Positions 32,229 through 41,260 are shown, counted from the stretch's first letter. The stretch is 64,000 nucleotides of DNA from JBNAGF01 sp049801055 (GCF_049801055.1 NZ_JBNAGF010000003.1:124001-188000), one strand, 5' to 3'. The notes: generated by a model from the letters alone, not told the origin. Made by a program: numbers and translations.

Positions 32229-34679
32229 ATGGCTGATCTTCCAACCAAAGCCCGTGTGGTCATCATCGGTGGCGGCGTTGTCGGCTGCTCGGTCGCCTAC
32301 CACCTGACAAAGAAGGGTTGGAAGAATGTTGTGCTGCTGGAGCGCAAGCAGTTGACGTCCGGAACCACGTGGCATGCCGCCGGGTTGATCGCTCAACTTC
32401 GTGCGACCGCCAACATGACCAAACTGGCGAAATACAGTCAGGAGCTCTATGGCGATCTTGAAGCAGAAACCGGAGTTGCCACCGGTTTCAGGCGTTGCGG
32501 CTCTATCACCGTGGCGCTTACCGACGAGCGCAAGGAAGAGATTTTTCGCCAGGCTGCAATGGCTCGGGCGTTTGGCGTCGAGGTCGATGAGATCTCGCCC
32601 CAAGAGGTCAAGGAGAAGTATGAGCATCTCAACGTCGACGACGTGACCGCAGGTGTTTGGCTGCCACTGGACGGGCAGGGAGACCCGGCAAACATTGCCC
32701 TTGCACTGGCCAAGGGCGCGCGCCAGCGAGGTGCTGTGGTGCGCGAGCGCGTCAAGGTCACTGATATCATCCGGAAAGGCCGACATGTCACCGGTGTGGA
32801 TTGGGTTTCCGATGACGGATCTGAACAGGGCCATATCGAATGCGACATGATCGTGAACTGCGCCGGAATGTGGGGGCACGAAGTTGGCCGAATGGCGGGT
32901 GTCAACGTGCCATTGCAGGCCTGCGAGCATTTTTACATTGTCACCGAGGGCATATCCGGGCTGTCTCAGATGCCGGTGCTGCGGATTCCTGACGAATGTG
33001 CCTACTACAAGGAAGACGCTGGAAAAATCCTGTTGGGTGCTTTCGAGCCGAAATCCAAGCCTTGGGGAATGAACGGAATTCCGGACAGTTTTGAGTTCGA
33101 CCAACTGCCCGAGGATTTCGATCATTTCGAGCCAATCCTGGAGGCTGCCTGCAACCGGATGCCGATGCTGGCCGAGGCCGGGATCCATACCTTTTTCAAC
33201 GGGCCTGAATCCTTTACGCCAGATGACGCCTATCATCTCGGCCTTGCTCCAGAGATGGACAACGTCTGGGTCGCCGCAGGCTTCAATTCTATTGGTATCC
33301 AGTCTGCCGGAGGGGCCGGCATGGCGTTGGCGGAATGGATGGACAGCGGGGATAAACCGTTTGATCTGGGCGACGTGGATATTTCACGTATGCAACCGTT
33401 TCAGGGCAATAAGTCCTATCTGCTGGAGCGGTCTACAGAAACCCTCGGGTTGCTCTATGCGGATCATTTCCCGTATCGGCAGAAAGCCACGGCCCGGGGG
33501 GTGCGTCGCACGCCTTTCCACGAACATCTGAGGGCGCAAGGCGCGGTCTTTGGCGAACTTGCTGGTTGGGAGCGGGCGAACTGGTTCGCCCGAACGGGTC
33601 AGAATCCGGAATACGAGTACAGCTGGAAGCGACAAAACTTCTTTGACAATGTCGCCGAAGAACACAACGCGATCCGAACCAATGTCGGCATGTATGACAT
33701 GTCCTCTTTCGGCAAGATTCGGGTCGAAGGGCCGGATGCCACGGCCTATATGAACCATATTGGCGGCGGCCAGTATGATGTGCCGACGGGCCGTATCGTA
33801 TATACCCAGTTCCTGAACCGCGCGGGCGGGATCGAGGCGGATGTAACTGTCACGCGCCTTAGTGAATCGGCCTATCTGGTTGTGACACCGGCAGCGACAC
33901 GGCTGGCGGACGAAACATGGATGCGCCGCAATCAGGGCGATTTTAATGTGGTTATCACCGATGTTACAGCCGGAGAGGGCGTTCTGGCGGTGATGGGGCC
34001 AAGGGCCCGGGACCTGATGCAAGCCGTGTCGCCCAACGATTTCTCAAATGGAACCAATCCGTTTGGCACTGCACAAGAGATCGAGCTGGGCATGGGGCTG
34101 GCCCGCGTTCACCGCGTGACCTACGTCGGCGAACTCGGCTGGGAAATCTATGTGTCGTCCGACATGGCCGGCCATGCTTTTGAAACACTTCACGCGGCTG
34201 GGCAGGATCTGGGGCTGAAACTGTGCGGCATGCACATGATGGATACATGCCGGATCGAAAAAGGTTTCCGCCACTTCGGTCACGATATCACTGCTGAGGA
34301 TCATGTGCTTGAGGCCGGTCTGGGTTTCGCGGTCAAAACCGACAAACCCGATTTCATTGGCCGGGATGCCGTGCTGCGCAAAAAGGAAAACGGGTTGGAA
34401 AACCGTTTGATCCAGTTCCGGCTGACGGATCCCGAACCGCTGCTTTATCACAATGAACCGATCGTGCGGGATGGTGAGATCGTGGGTTATCTCAGTTCTG
34501 GGGCTTACGGGCATCATCTCGGCGCAGCGATTGGCATGGGTTATGTGCCGTGCCGCGGACAGAGCGTTGCCGACGTTCTGGCGTCCACTTACGAAATCGA
34601 CGTGATGGGAGCCCGGGTTCGGGCCGAAGCCTCGCTGAAACCGTTCTACGATCCCAAGGCAGAACGGGCGAAAGCCTGA
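32229..34679 (+). CDS. FAD-dependent dehydrogenase with GcvT-like domain (sarcosine-dehydrogenase-like)
   Basis: This 816-residue enzyme is a paralogue of the one at 26.7 kb: VVIIGGGVVGCSVAYHLTKK, covalent-FAD motif GTTWHAAGL, and C-terminal T-protein domain with YVGELGWEIYVS and MDTCRIEKGFRHFGHDI. Segments such as WHAAGLIAQLRAT, NVDDVTAGVWLPLDGQGDPAN and the RAFGVEVDEISPQE region resemble SARDH more than DMGDH, so the two paralogues could take dimethylglycine to sarcosine and sarcosine to glycine. The start at 32229 follows a GGAG-type site; the longer frame upstream lacks similarity. A 97-base gap separates it from the regulator. Confidence 0.88.
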   Translation: MADLPTKARVVIIGGGVVGCSVAYHLTKKGWKNVVLLERKQLTSGTTWHAAGLIAQLRATANMTKLAKYSQELYGDLEAETGVATGFRRCGSITVALTDERKEEIFRQAAMARAFGVEVDEISPQEVKEKYEHLNVDDVTAGVWLPLDGQGDPANIALALAKGARQRGAVVRERVKVTDIIRKGRHVTGVDWVSDDGSEQGHIECDMIVNCAGMWGHEVGRMAGVNVPLQACEHFYIVTEGISGLSQMPVLRIPDECAYYKEDAGKILLGAFEPKSKPWGMNGIPDSFEFDQLPEDFDHFEPILEAACNRMPMLAEAGIHTFFNGPESFTPDDAYHLGLAPEMDNVWVAAGFNSIGIQSAGGAGMALAEWMDSGDKPFDLGDVDISRMQPFQGNKSYLLERSTETLGLLYADHFPYRQKATARGVRRTPFHEHLRAQGAVFGELAGWERANWFARTGQNPEYEYSWKRQNFFDNVAEEHNAIRTNVGMYDMSSFGKIRVEGPDATAYMNHIGGGQYDVPTGRIVYTQFLNRAGGIEADVTVTRLSESAYLVVTPAATRLADETWMRRNQGDFNVVITDVTAGEGVLAVMGPRARDLMQAVSPNDFSNGTNPFGTAQEIELGMGLARVHRVTYVGELGWEIYVSSDMAGHAFETLHAAGQDLGLKLCGMHMMDTCRIEKGFRHFGHDITAEDHVLEAGLGFAVKTDKPDFIGRDAVLRKKENGLENRLIQFRLTDPEPLLYHNEPIVRDGEIVGYLSSGAYGHHLGAAIGMGYVPCRGQSVADVLASTYEIDVMGARVRAEASLKPFYDPKAERAKA

Positions 34680-34804
34680 TTGGGGCTCGGCAGGCATTCT
34701 GACCGGGCTGCCCAACCTACAGGCTCTCGCTAATTGATTTACTCCGGCCCGGACCCGGATATAACCTTCGGCCAACAATAGAATGGTTGGGGCAGGGTTC
34801 AGTA

Positions 34805-36016
34805 GTGTCTGACACAGAGCAAAGCACGTCCAACGCGGTTCGGGCCGCTGGGTGGATCTTCATTCTGCTGTTTCTGTTCCTGATCGCAGAGCTATTTTCA
34901 TTTGCCGCCATCCGCATGGTGCCGCAACTGAGACTCCGAACCTATTCGTCTCCGGCAGTTTCCGAGGTGGATTACGCAACTTACCTAGACCAGAGAAACC
35001 CCGAATTGGGCTGGCCCAGTAAGGGATGGTTGGCCTCGTTCACCGATCAGGACGGAGCACGCCTGTCTCCGGAAAACGACCGATTGGCCGCAGAACCGGT
35101 CTGCGTCAGCCTGTTTGGAGACTCCTTTACCTTTGCCGACGAAGTCGATGACGTGTCGGCCTGGGGGAATGTCCTTGCGGGCAAATTGGGGTGTCGCGTG
35201 GCAAATTTCGGTGTTGGTGGTTTCGGGACGGATCAGGCGGTTCTTCGGTTGGAGCGCAAATTGTCCGACGGAGTCGATATTGGCCGGTCCGTGATACTTG
35301 CCGTATTTCCGGATGACCTGAACAGGACCGTGAACGGATGGCGATATCTGGTGGGAGGCGATCCGCTGGGGTTCAAGCCTATGTTTGTCGCCACCGAGAA
35401 CGGATATGAACTGCAGCCGGTCTTTGACGGAAGCTATGCCGAATACCAGTCAATGGCGGCAGATCCGACGAATTTGATGTCGGCAGACCAATACCTGCCA
35501 GGGTCTCCCGGCTTCAAAAGGCAGACATTCGTCGGTTTTCCCTATTCACTGACACTGCTGAGAATTCTGCGTGGTGAGTATGCTGCAATCCGCAGTTTCG
35601 GTGCGCCATCCTCGAACTTCTGGAACTATCCCGGCTATTTCGACACGCCCGGTGGTCCTTCGGAGGAAAAGATTGCTACCAATCAATATGTGATTGCCCG
35701 TTTTCTGAACGTCTGCGAGCAGCATGTTCTGAACTGCGCGGTAATGCTGATCCCGGATCCGGAGATGGTGTATCAGACGCGGGAAATTGGAACACACACG
35801 CTGGGTTGGATAATGGACGGCGTGCCGGAAACCACTCCTACATTTGACGCAAGCGAAGCGTTCAGAGATGTCGACGATATCTGCAGATCCTTGACACGGC
35901 CTGATGAATGTCAGGGTCATTTCGACGCCGGAGGCAACGAAAGACTTGCCAAATTCGTGGCAGGTCAGTTTGGCGACAGTATCCTGAAGGAAGTGGGTCT
36001 TTCTCCCATGAAATGA
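34805..36016 (+). CDS. Membrane-anchored SGNH-hydrolase-like protein
   Basis: This 403-residue protein has one N-terminal transmembrane helix (about residues 14-40, GWIFILLFLFLIAELFSFAA) and a periplasmic SGNH/GDSL-like domain. Block I is LFGDSFTFADEV, block II-like is NFGVGGFGTDQ, and a His/Asp element occurs near the C-terminus (CQGHFDAGGNERLA). Its substrate is unknown; such proteins often deacylate or acylate envelope glycans. I chose GTG at 34805, with GGGGCAGG upstream, over the in-frame TTG 18 bases before. It is convergent with another SGNH hydrolase. Confidence 0.72.
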   Translation: MSDTEQSTSNAVRAAGWIFILLFLFLIAELFSFAAIRMVPQLRLRTYSSPAVSEVDYATYLDQRNPELGWPSKGWLASFTDQDGARLSPENDRLAAEPVCVSLFGDSFTFADEVDDVSAWGNVLAGKLGCRVANFGVGGFGTDQAVLRLERKLSDGVDIGRSVILAVFPDDLNRTVNGWRYLVGGDPLGFKPMFVATENGYELQPVFDGSYAEYQSMAADPTNLMSADQYLPGSPGFKRQTFVGFPYSLTLLRILRGEYAAIRSFGAPSSNFWNYPGYFDTPGGPSEEKIATNQYVIARFLNVCEQHVLNCAVMLIPDPEMVYQTREIGTHTLGWIMDGVPETTPTFDASEAFRDVDDICRSLTRPDECQGHFDAGGNERLAKFVAGQFGDSILKEVGLSPMK

Positions 36017-36051
36017 GAAGCGGCGATGCCGAGCTAGATGTTTGCAGCAGA

Positions 36052-36738
36052 TCAGATACGTCGGGCTGCCATCGCGGCGAGAATCTTCGCCGCAAGTCTT
36101 TCAGCCCAAAGGGCATAAGCTTTCGGGCTTGGATGATAGCCGTCTGGTGCTGCGTTGGCGGGATCGGGCGGCAAATGAAAGGGGAGATGTTCCATCTCCG
36201 GAATCTCCGCCGCCAACTGGCCCAGAGCGGTATCCAGACGAGCTGCCTGGCACCCCAGAACCCAGTTCAGAGGGCGCGGTAGAGCGGGAAAATGTTCCAT
36301 GGGTGGAACACCCGAAGCTAGGATCAGCCCTGCCCCCATCCGGCTGGTCAGGTCTTTCACCAAAATCCGTTGTGCATCGCGAAACCGGTCCTGCGACATG
36401 GCCCGGGTGACGTCATTTACACCAAGCGCCGTGACCACGACTTGAAATTGCCCCCTCACCGTGGACAGGCGCGCGATCGTATCGGCCGTTCGATGACCAG
36501 TGGTGGCTTCCAGCTGCCATTCGACCCGGGCAGATTTGGCCAGCCGGGACACCAACTGCCCGGCAAGCGCCTGTGTCTGAGTTCCGGCGCCGACGCCGGC
36601 CGCCGAGCTGTCGCCGGTGATCAGCAGGCGCAGTGGTCGTCCCTCTCCCGCGACACCGCTGCGTGGGCCTGTGGGCTCAGGCAGTTCGATGGCGCGGGCG
36701 CGCACAGCCATGCCCTGCGCCACGAGTAAGGGCAGCAA
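36052..36738 (-). CDS. SGNH/GDSL hydrolase
   Basis: This is an esterase-type hydrolase with clear SGNH blocks: block I LLITGDSSAAGVGAG (nucleophile Ser), block III TALGVNDVTR, and block V APDGYHPSPKAYALWA with Asp/His. At 228 residues it is near the family length. The listed start is a TTG, yet a hydrophobic lead (ILRLPLLPLLVAQG) continues in frame upstream to a CTG at 36771 that overlaps the preceding TGA, so the real start may be non-standard. Cellular substrate is unknown. The NTF2-like gene lies directly upstream on the same strand. Confidence 0.87.
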   Translation of the reverse strand: MLPLLVAQGMAVRARAIELPEPTGPRSGVAGEGRPLRLLITGDSSAAGVGAGTQTQALAGQLVSRLAKSARVEWQLEATTGHRTADTIARLSTVRGQFQVVVTALGVNDVTRAMSQDRFRDAQRILVKDLTSRMGAGLILASGVPPMEHFPALPRPLNWVLGCQAARLDTALGQLAAEIPEMEHLPFHLPPDPANAAPDGYHPSPKAYALWAERLAAKILAAMAARRI

Positions 36739-36767
36739 AGGCAGCCGCAGGATCTGGTCCGCTTCGA

Positions 36768-37190
36768 TCAGGACAGGGCCTCGCGATATTTCAGGAAACG
36801 GGCATCAGTCATAACTCGGGCATTCATGGCATCCCGAAGGGCCCCGACGGTCTTGTAGGGCCGCATTGCGACCTCGATTTCCTCGATCAACCCGTCATCG
36901 TTCAGGGTGATCAGATCCACACCGACAGCGTCAAGGTCACCAACCTTGCACTGAAATTCCAAGATCCAGTCTTTGCCTTCGCCGAGCACCCGACGATACC
37001 GGAAATCCGAAAAGACGTGTGCAACATGTCCCAGAACCGCGGCAACCGGTTCCCGACCAGTCCACGTTTTCCAGTATGTAGGAGGCTGGAAACGTGCGTT
37101 CTCGGCTAATAATTCCGCGAATCCGCTGTGATCTCCGCTGGCTACGATTTCCTGCATCTTCATAATGGTTGGATGTGAAACGGGGATCAT
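36768..37190 (-). CDS. Nuclear transport factor 2-like (SnoaL-type) protein
   Basis: This 140-residue protein has the cone-shaped NTF2-like fold pattern: N-terminal helices (EIVASGDHSGFAELLAENARF), then a central WTGREPVAAVLGHVAHVFSDF and beta strands DWILEFQCKVGDLDAVGVDLI. The family includes enzymes and ligand-binding proteins, and no specific function can be given. The start at 37190 is supported by an AAGAGGAG site; the frame stays open well upstream, which is not credible as coding. It is probably cotranscribed with the SGNH hydrolase. Confidence 0.82.
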   Translation of the reverse strand: MIPVSHPTIMKMQEIVASGDHSGFAELLAENARFQPPTYWKTWTGREPVAAVLGHVAHVFSDFRYRRVLGEGKDWILEFQCKVGDLDAVGVDLITLNDDGLIEEIEVAMRPYKTVGALRDAMNARVMTDARFLKYREALS

Positions 37191-37313
37191 GTGGGTTCTC
37201 CTCTTTTCGGCCAGCAAAGGCTTGCCCAGAACCCGGTTCAGCGGCAAGTGCGACGTGGCGGGAACCTCGGTGCCAATCTTGTGCCGAACGGAGCGAGCAG
37301 GTAGGCAGCGCCC

Positions 37314-37964
37314 ATGACCGGATCTGAATATGCACCGCCCGATACTCCGTTGGATGTCCTGCACGAGGATGCGCAGATTTTGGTCGTGAACAAACCTGCG
37401 GGTCTGTTGTCGGTGCCGGGAAAGGGTGAACATCTTGCGGATTGCCTGCTGACCCGGGTGCAGACTGCGTTTCCGGGCGCTCTTCTGGTGCATCGGCTGG
37501 ACAGGGATACCTCGGGGGTTATGATTTTTGCGATGACGCCCCATGCCCAGCGACATCTTGGATTGCAGTTCGAAAAGAGGCAGACCCAAAAAACTTACAT
37601 AGCACGTGTTTGGGGTCGGCTGGAGCCCAAGTCGGGAACCGTCGATCTGCCTCTGATCGTGGATTGGCCGAACCGACCGCGCCAGATGGTCTGCCATGAG
37701 AATGGCAAGGCGGCCGTTACAGATTGGCGGGTGCAGCGATACGAAGCCGAGTCCACGCGAGTCAAGCTGAGCCCGAAAACGGGCCGGTCACACCAGCTGC
37801 GCGTTCATATGTTGGCCCTTGGCCACCCTATTCTGGGCGATCCGTTTTATGCCGAAGGGGCGGCGCGGCAGTTTCCCCGACTGATGTTGCATTCCGAGGA
37901 ATTGCGCGTGAAGCACCCTGAAGGGGGCATCTCGCTCAAATTCAGAGCACCTGCACCGTTCTGA
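37314..37964 (+). CDS. RluA-family pseudouridine synthase
   Basis: This rRNA or tRNA uridine isomerase has 216 residues. The catalytic Asp is in VHRLDRDTSGVMIFA; the other motifs are LVVNKPAGLLSVPGKG, KTYIARVWG and SPKTGRSHQLRVHMLALGHPILGD. It has no S4 domain, as in the RluA (not RluC/RluD) type, so rRNA position 746 and tRNA position 32 are candidate targets by analogy. It is preceded by a 123-base gap and is convergent with the fucosyltransferase gene. Confidence 0.93.
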   Translation: MTGSEYAPPDTPLDVLHEDAQILVVNKPAGLLSVPGKGEHLADCLLTRVQTAFPGALLVHRLDRDTSGVMIFAMTPHAQRHLGLQFEKRQTQKTYIARVWGRLEPKSGTVDLPLIVDWPNRPRQMVCHENGKAAVTDWRVQRYEAESTRVKLSPKTGRSHQLRVHMLALGHPILGDPFYAEGAARQFPRLMLHSEELRVKHPEGGISLKFRAPAPF

Positions 37965-37984
37965 GGCAGGACGTTGCCTGAGAC

Positions 37985-38830
37985 TCAGTCGGAAACGCGC
38001 AGCCAATCTTTGGGCAGAATGTCCGGGTTTTTCAGCTTGGGGTCACCGAACCATCGGGATGGACCTGCAACCCGCTTTTCCGGATTGGCATTGAGCCATG
38101 CGGCCCACCAGCTGAAAGAGGAATTGCCGATGATGTTGTGTTGGCACAGGCTCATCAGGCGCATATCCTCATAGTCAGTGTCTGCCGAATTGAGATCCAC
38201 GACGACTTTCTCGCAAGGAAGGGACAGGTTTTCTTTTGCCCAGTCGGGATCGTCGGAGAACACAAACACTGTCGGCGTGCCGTTAAGCCCGTCGCGGAGT
38301 TGCCCAAGCGCTGCCTCATAATATGCCTGATCACAAAGAACATGAGCGCCAAGCGTCAGATAATCTCCACGCCGCACATGAAGAGAAACCGAGAGAGTAT
38401 CACTGATCCTGCCAGCCATCTCAGCATTCTCTGGTGAAGAAAACTCGGGGAAAGTGAAATCCCGCCGAATGCGGCTTGCGATTTGGGAAAAGTAGGTTTC
38501 CGTCTGCCAATAACCGTGCAGATAGCTGTTGTCTGTCCAAGTTTCGAACGCGGGATTGTAGCCAAGCCCTTTTTCTCGGCGAAAAACAGGATTCTGGCCC
38601 AACAGACGCCAGGCGGCGTAACGAACTGGATGTTTGCTGCGGAGAGGCGGCAGGTTTCCTGCGCGACCCAACGGTAGTCTGAAAACGCGGGTCAAAACGC
38701 CCTCACCGCGGGTGATTGCTCCGCGTTCGTCCAGCGCGACCTGCGTTCCCAGCCGCTCGGCCAGACCGGCGGCGGCAGCGTATTGGAACATCTGATTGCC
38801 GAGGCGGCCATGCAAACGGGTAATGATCAT
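37985..38830 (-). CDS. Alpha-1,2-fucosyltransferase-like glycosyltransferase (GT11)
   Basis: This 281-residue transferase probably moves fucose or a related sugar from a GDP-sugar onto a surface glycan. The GT11 motifs are complete: GRLGNQMFQYAAAAGLAERLG at the N-terminus (21-residue stretch shown in part), SLHVRRGDYLTLG near residue 150, VFVFSDDPDWAKE, and NSSFSWWAAWLN near 245. It stands alone with no polysaccharide cluster around it, a pattern often seen with horizontally acquired surface genes. Donor and acceptor are unknown. Confidence 0.88.
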   Translation of the reverse strand: MIITRLHGRLGNQMFQYAAAAGLAERLGTQVALDERGAITRGEGVLTRVFRLPLGRAGNLPPLRSKHPVRYAAWRLLGQNPVFRREKGLGYNPAFETWTDNSYLHGYWQTETYFSQIASRIRRDFTFPEFSSPENAEMAGRISDTLSVSLHVRRGDYLTLGAHVLCDQAYYEAALGQLRDGLNGTPTVFVFSDDPDWAKENLSLPCEKVVVDLNSADTDYEDMRLMSLCQHNIIGNSSFSWWAAWLNANPEKRVAGPSRWFGDPKLKNPDILPKDWLRVSD

Positions 38831-38892
38831 GGATCGCGTCCTGAAGGTGTTGCCTCCTGTCTATGCTCTCTTGCCCCGGCTGACCAGATCAG

Positions 38893-38922
38893 TTGACAGG
38901 CAGCGGGCGGGGTCGCTATGTG
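38893..38922 (+). promoter_or_regulatory. Possible sigma-70-type promoter
   Basis: TTGACA (38893-38898) matches the -35 consensus exactly and TATGTG (38917-38922) is a weak -10, with 18 bases between. It could drive the small glyoxalase-associated-domain gene 160 bases downstream. GC-rich spacer and the weak -10 lower confidence. Confidence 0.3.
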
Positions 38923-39082
38923 GCAGCAGGTTCGGGTCTCCTGCCGCTCGCGGTCATTGTTTGGCTAAGGTGAAACCCGACCGGCCTTGCCGGATGTTCC
39001 AACATCTGATGCACCTTTCTGGCGCGAGGATGGCAATGCGAGCCCCGTCCATATCGAGCGCGCCCGATCAAGGGGATCGCAG

Positions 39083-39526
39083 ATGACTACATCAGGAAAT
39101 TTTCCTCCTGTGGAGGAGTTGAAAGCGCAGGCCAATCGCCTGCGCCAGGAATTGCGGCGGGATGGAACTGAGCTTTCCCATAGTGCCGCCTTGGAATTGG
39201 TGGCGCACCAACACGGTGCCCGGAACTGGAACACGCTTCGGTCGCAGGCGGGCAACCGAATGCGCCTGAATGTCGGCGACCGGGTGGCCGGTCGTTATCT
39301 CGGCCAGTCCTTTGCGGGAACTGTCCGGGCCCTGTCGGTAATTGGCGATAGCGACCATCGCCGAGTGACCGTGCAATTCGACGAACCAGTGGACGTGGTC
39401 CGATTTGAGAGTTTTTCGGCCATGCGCCAACGAGTCAGCGGAGAAATCGGATGGGATGGCAGATCGACCCGATGCACGTCGGACGGGGCACCTCAACTGG
39501 TGATCTGGCCTGACACCGCGACTTAG
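39083..39526 (+). CDS. Small protein with glyoxalase-associated SHSxALELVAHQHG domain
   Basis: This 147-residue protein starts at 39083 (MTTSGNFPP) after AGGGGATC. Residues about 8-50 (ELKAQANRLRQELRR, SHSAALELVAHQHGARNWNTL) are the domain often appended to glyoxalase/bleomycin-resistance proteins and annotated as glyoxalase superfamily. Here it stands without a glyoxalase fold. The rest (LNVGDRVAGRYLGQSFAGTVRAL...RRVTVQFDEPVDVV) looks like a small beta-barrel, such as KOW/SH3 type. Function is unknown. Confidence 0.75.
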   Translation: MTTSGNFPPVEELKAQANRLRQELRRDGTELSHSAALELVAHQHGARNWNTLRSQAGNRMRLNVGDRVAGRYLGQSFAGTVRALSVIGDSDHRRVTVQFDEPVDVVRFESFSAMRQRVSGEIGWDGRSTRCTSDGAPQLVIWPDTAT

Positions 39527-39572
39527 CGCCCAACATTACCGACAGCTAGCCGGCTGCTGGAATGAAACAACC

Positions 39573-39599
39573 AAAAAAAGGCCGCCCTTCGGGGCGGCC
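39573..39599 (-). terminator. Rho-independent terminator of the aldehyde dehydrogenase gene
   Basis: A perfect 8-bp stem GGCCGCCC/GGGCGGCC with a TTCG loop (39580-39599) is followed on the minus strand by TTTTTTT (39579-39573). It lies 28 bases beyond the stop codon of the aldehyde dehydrogenase gene. It may also stop the gene on the plus strand, but the T run there is absent. Confidence 0.92.
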
Positions 39600-39627
39600 A
39601 TTATCGATTGGCGAAGCCGTGTGGCCG

Positions 39628-41067
39628 CTACTCTGCGGCCCAGCCACCCACTGCTTTGACTTCGAGAAAGTCCTCGATTCCCCAACTGCCGCCTTCGCGA
39701 CCGTTTCCGGATTGCTTCATGCCGCCAAACGGAGCACCAGCGCCACGCGGCTGACCATTCATCTCAACCATACCCGACCGCAGCCTGCGGGCCATGCGAT
39801 TTGCGCGCGCGGGTTCCTGTGTCTGCACATAGTTTGTCAGCCCGTAAGGTGTGTCATTGGCCACCTCGATTGCTTCTTCTTCGGTGTCAAACGGGATCAT
39901 GGTCAGAACCGGGCCAAAGATCTCTTCGCGGGCAATGGTCATTTGGTTGTTGGCGTCGGCAAAAATAGTAGGCTTCACATAGTAACCCTTGTTCAGGCCT
40001 TCGGGGCGGCCGGTGCCTCCGGCGACAAGCCGGGCGCCTTCGTCGATCCCTTTCTGGATCAGATCCTGAATCTTGGTCCACTGCAGTTCGTTCACAACAG
40101 GGCCGATATGACGCCCTTCTTCGTGAGCGTTTCCGACGGTGACCTTGCCGGCCACCTCTGCCGCGGTCTCCACAGCCTGATCGTAAATGCCGCGCTGCAC
40201 AAGCATGCGCGAAGGAGCGTTACAGCTTTGACCTGTGTTGTTCATCATGTGCAAAACGCCCCGCTTGACCGCTTTCTCGTCGGCGTCTTCGAAAATGACG
40301 TTCGCGCCTTTGCCGCCAAGCTCAAGGTGAACTTTCTTGAGCGTATCGGCGGCAGACTTGGAGATCGCGGTTCCTGCGCGGGTAGAGCCGGTGAACGATA
40401 CCATGTCCACGTCAGGATGGGCTGAAAGCTGCGAGCCAACCCCGACACCGTCGCCGTTTACAAGGTTGAATACCCCGGGCGGGAAGCCTGCTTCGTCCAT
40501 CATTTCGGCAAAGATCATTGCGTTGAGGGGGCTTTGCTCGGATGGTTTTAGAACCATCGTGCAGCCTGCAATTGCAGCGGCTCCCACCTTGAGCGTGATC
40601 TGGTTCATTGGCCAGTTCCACGGCGTAATCAATGCAGCGACACCCACGGCCTCGTGGATGATCCGGTCATTGGGGGCGTGATCCCCCAACGGTTTCTCGA
40701 ACTCGAATGCCTTGGCCGCCCGGATGAAGTTCTTCAGGTGGCCAATGCCAGCGCCCACCTGCTGGGCACGGGCCATGTCGATCGGGGCACCCATCTCGGC
40801 CGACATCGCTTGCGCCAGGTCCTCTCCTCGGGATTTGTAGATTTCCACCAGTTTCTCGACCAGCGCGATCCGTTCTTCTGGTGATGTGGCCATCCAGCCC
40901 GCAAGCGCAGCCTTGGCGGCGGCAACGGCCTTATTGGTGTCTGCCTCGGACCCGAGCGAGATGACCGCGCAGGGCTCTTCGGTGGACGGGTCGATCACGT
41001 TGAAATCATTGGGCGCGGACGGGGCTGCCCACTTTCCATTTATGTAAAATTCGCGTTTCTCGATCAT
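39628..41067 (-). CDS. Aldehyde dehydrogenase family protein
   Basis: This 479-residue NAD(P)-dependent aldehyde dehydrogenase has the start FYINGKWAAPSAPNDFNVIDPSTEEP, the catalytic Glu motif LELGGKGANVIFED, the nucleophile Cys in NTGQSCNAPSRM and the terminal GGMKQSGNGREGGSWGIEDFLEVKAVGG. The ATG at 41067 follows AGGAGCG; the open frame extends 27 codons upstream without support. The aldehyde is unknown. A palindromic site in its leader (41093-41108) suggests regulation by a TetR-type repressor. It is divergent from the peroxiredoxin gene. Confidence 0.93.
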   Translation of the reverse strand: MIEKREFYINGKWAAPSAPNDFNVIDPSTEEPCAVISLGSEADTNKAVAAAKAALAGWMATSPEERIALVEKLVEIYKSRGEDLAQAMSAEMGAPIDMARAQQVGAGIGHLKNFIRAAKAFEFEKPLGDHAPNDRIIHEAVGVAALITPWNWPMNQITLKVGAAAIAGCTMVLKPSEQSPLNAMIFAEMMDEAGFPPGVFNLVNGDGVGVGSQLSAHPDVDMVSFTGSTRAGTAISKSAADTLKKVHLELGGKGANVIFEDADEKAVKRGVLHMMNNTGQSCNAPSRMLVQRGIYDQAVETAAEVAGKVTVGNAHEEGRHIGPVVNELQWTKIQDLIQKGIDEGARLVAGGTGRPEGLNKGYYVKPTIFADANNQMTIAREEIFGPVLTMIPFDTEEEAIEVANDTPYGLTNYVQTQEPARANRMARRLRSGMVEMNGQPRGAGAPFGGMKQSGNGREGGSWGIEDFLEVKAVGGWAAE

Positions 41068-41092
41068 CTTCGGCGCTCCTGATCCGATTTTA

Positions 41093-41108
41093 TCGACCGG
41101 TTGGTCGG
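41093..41108. promoter_or_regulatory. TetR-family-type operator upstream of the aldehyde dehydrogenase gene
   Basis: CGACC-GGTT-GGTCG (41094-41107) is an exact inverted repeat embedded in TCGACCGGTTGGTCGG, a common shape for TetR-type operators of acyl and aromatic catabolism regulators. It lies 27 bases ahead of the start codon. No TetR gene is present in this window. Confidence 0.5.
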
Positions 41109-41260
41109 TTTTCTCGGCCACTCTGTCACCGGCCCTAAAGCCCGGCAAGAGAGAAAATGAGAAATTTGATCAAATTATCAAGTGCCGAAACAATAGGAAG
41201 TGGAACTTTTCTTTTTTCGATAGGGTTTGCACTTTGGGGTGGTGCCCATCACCGGGTTTT

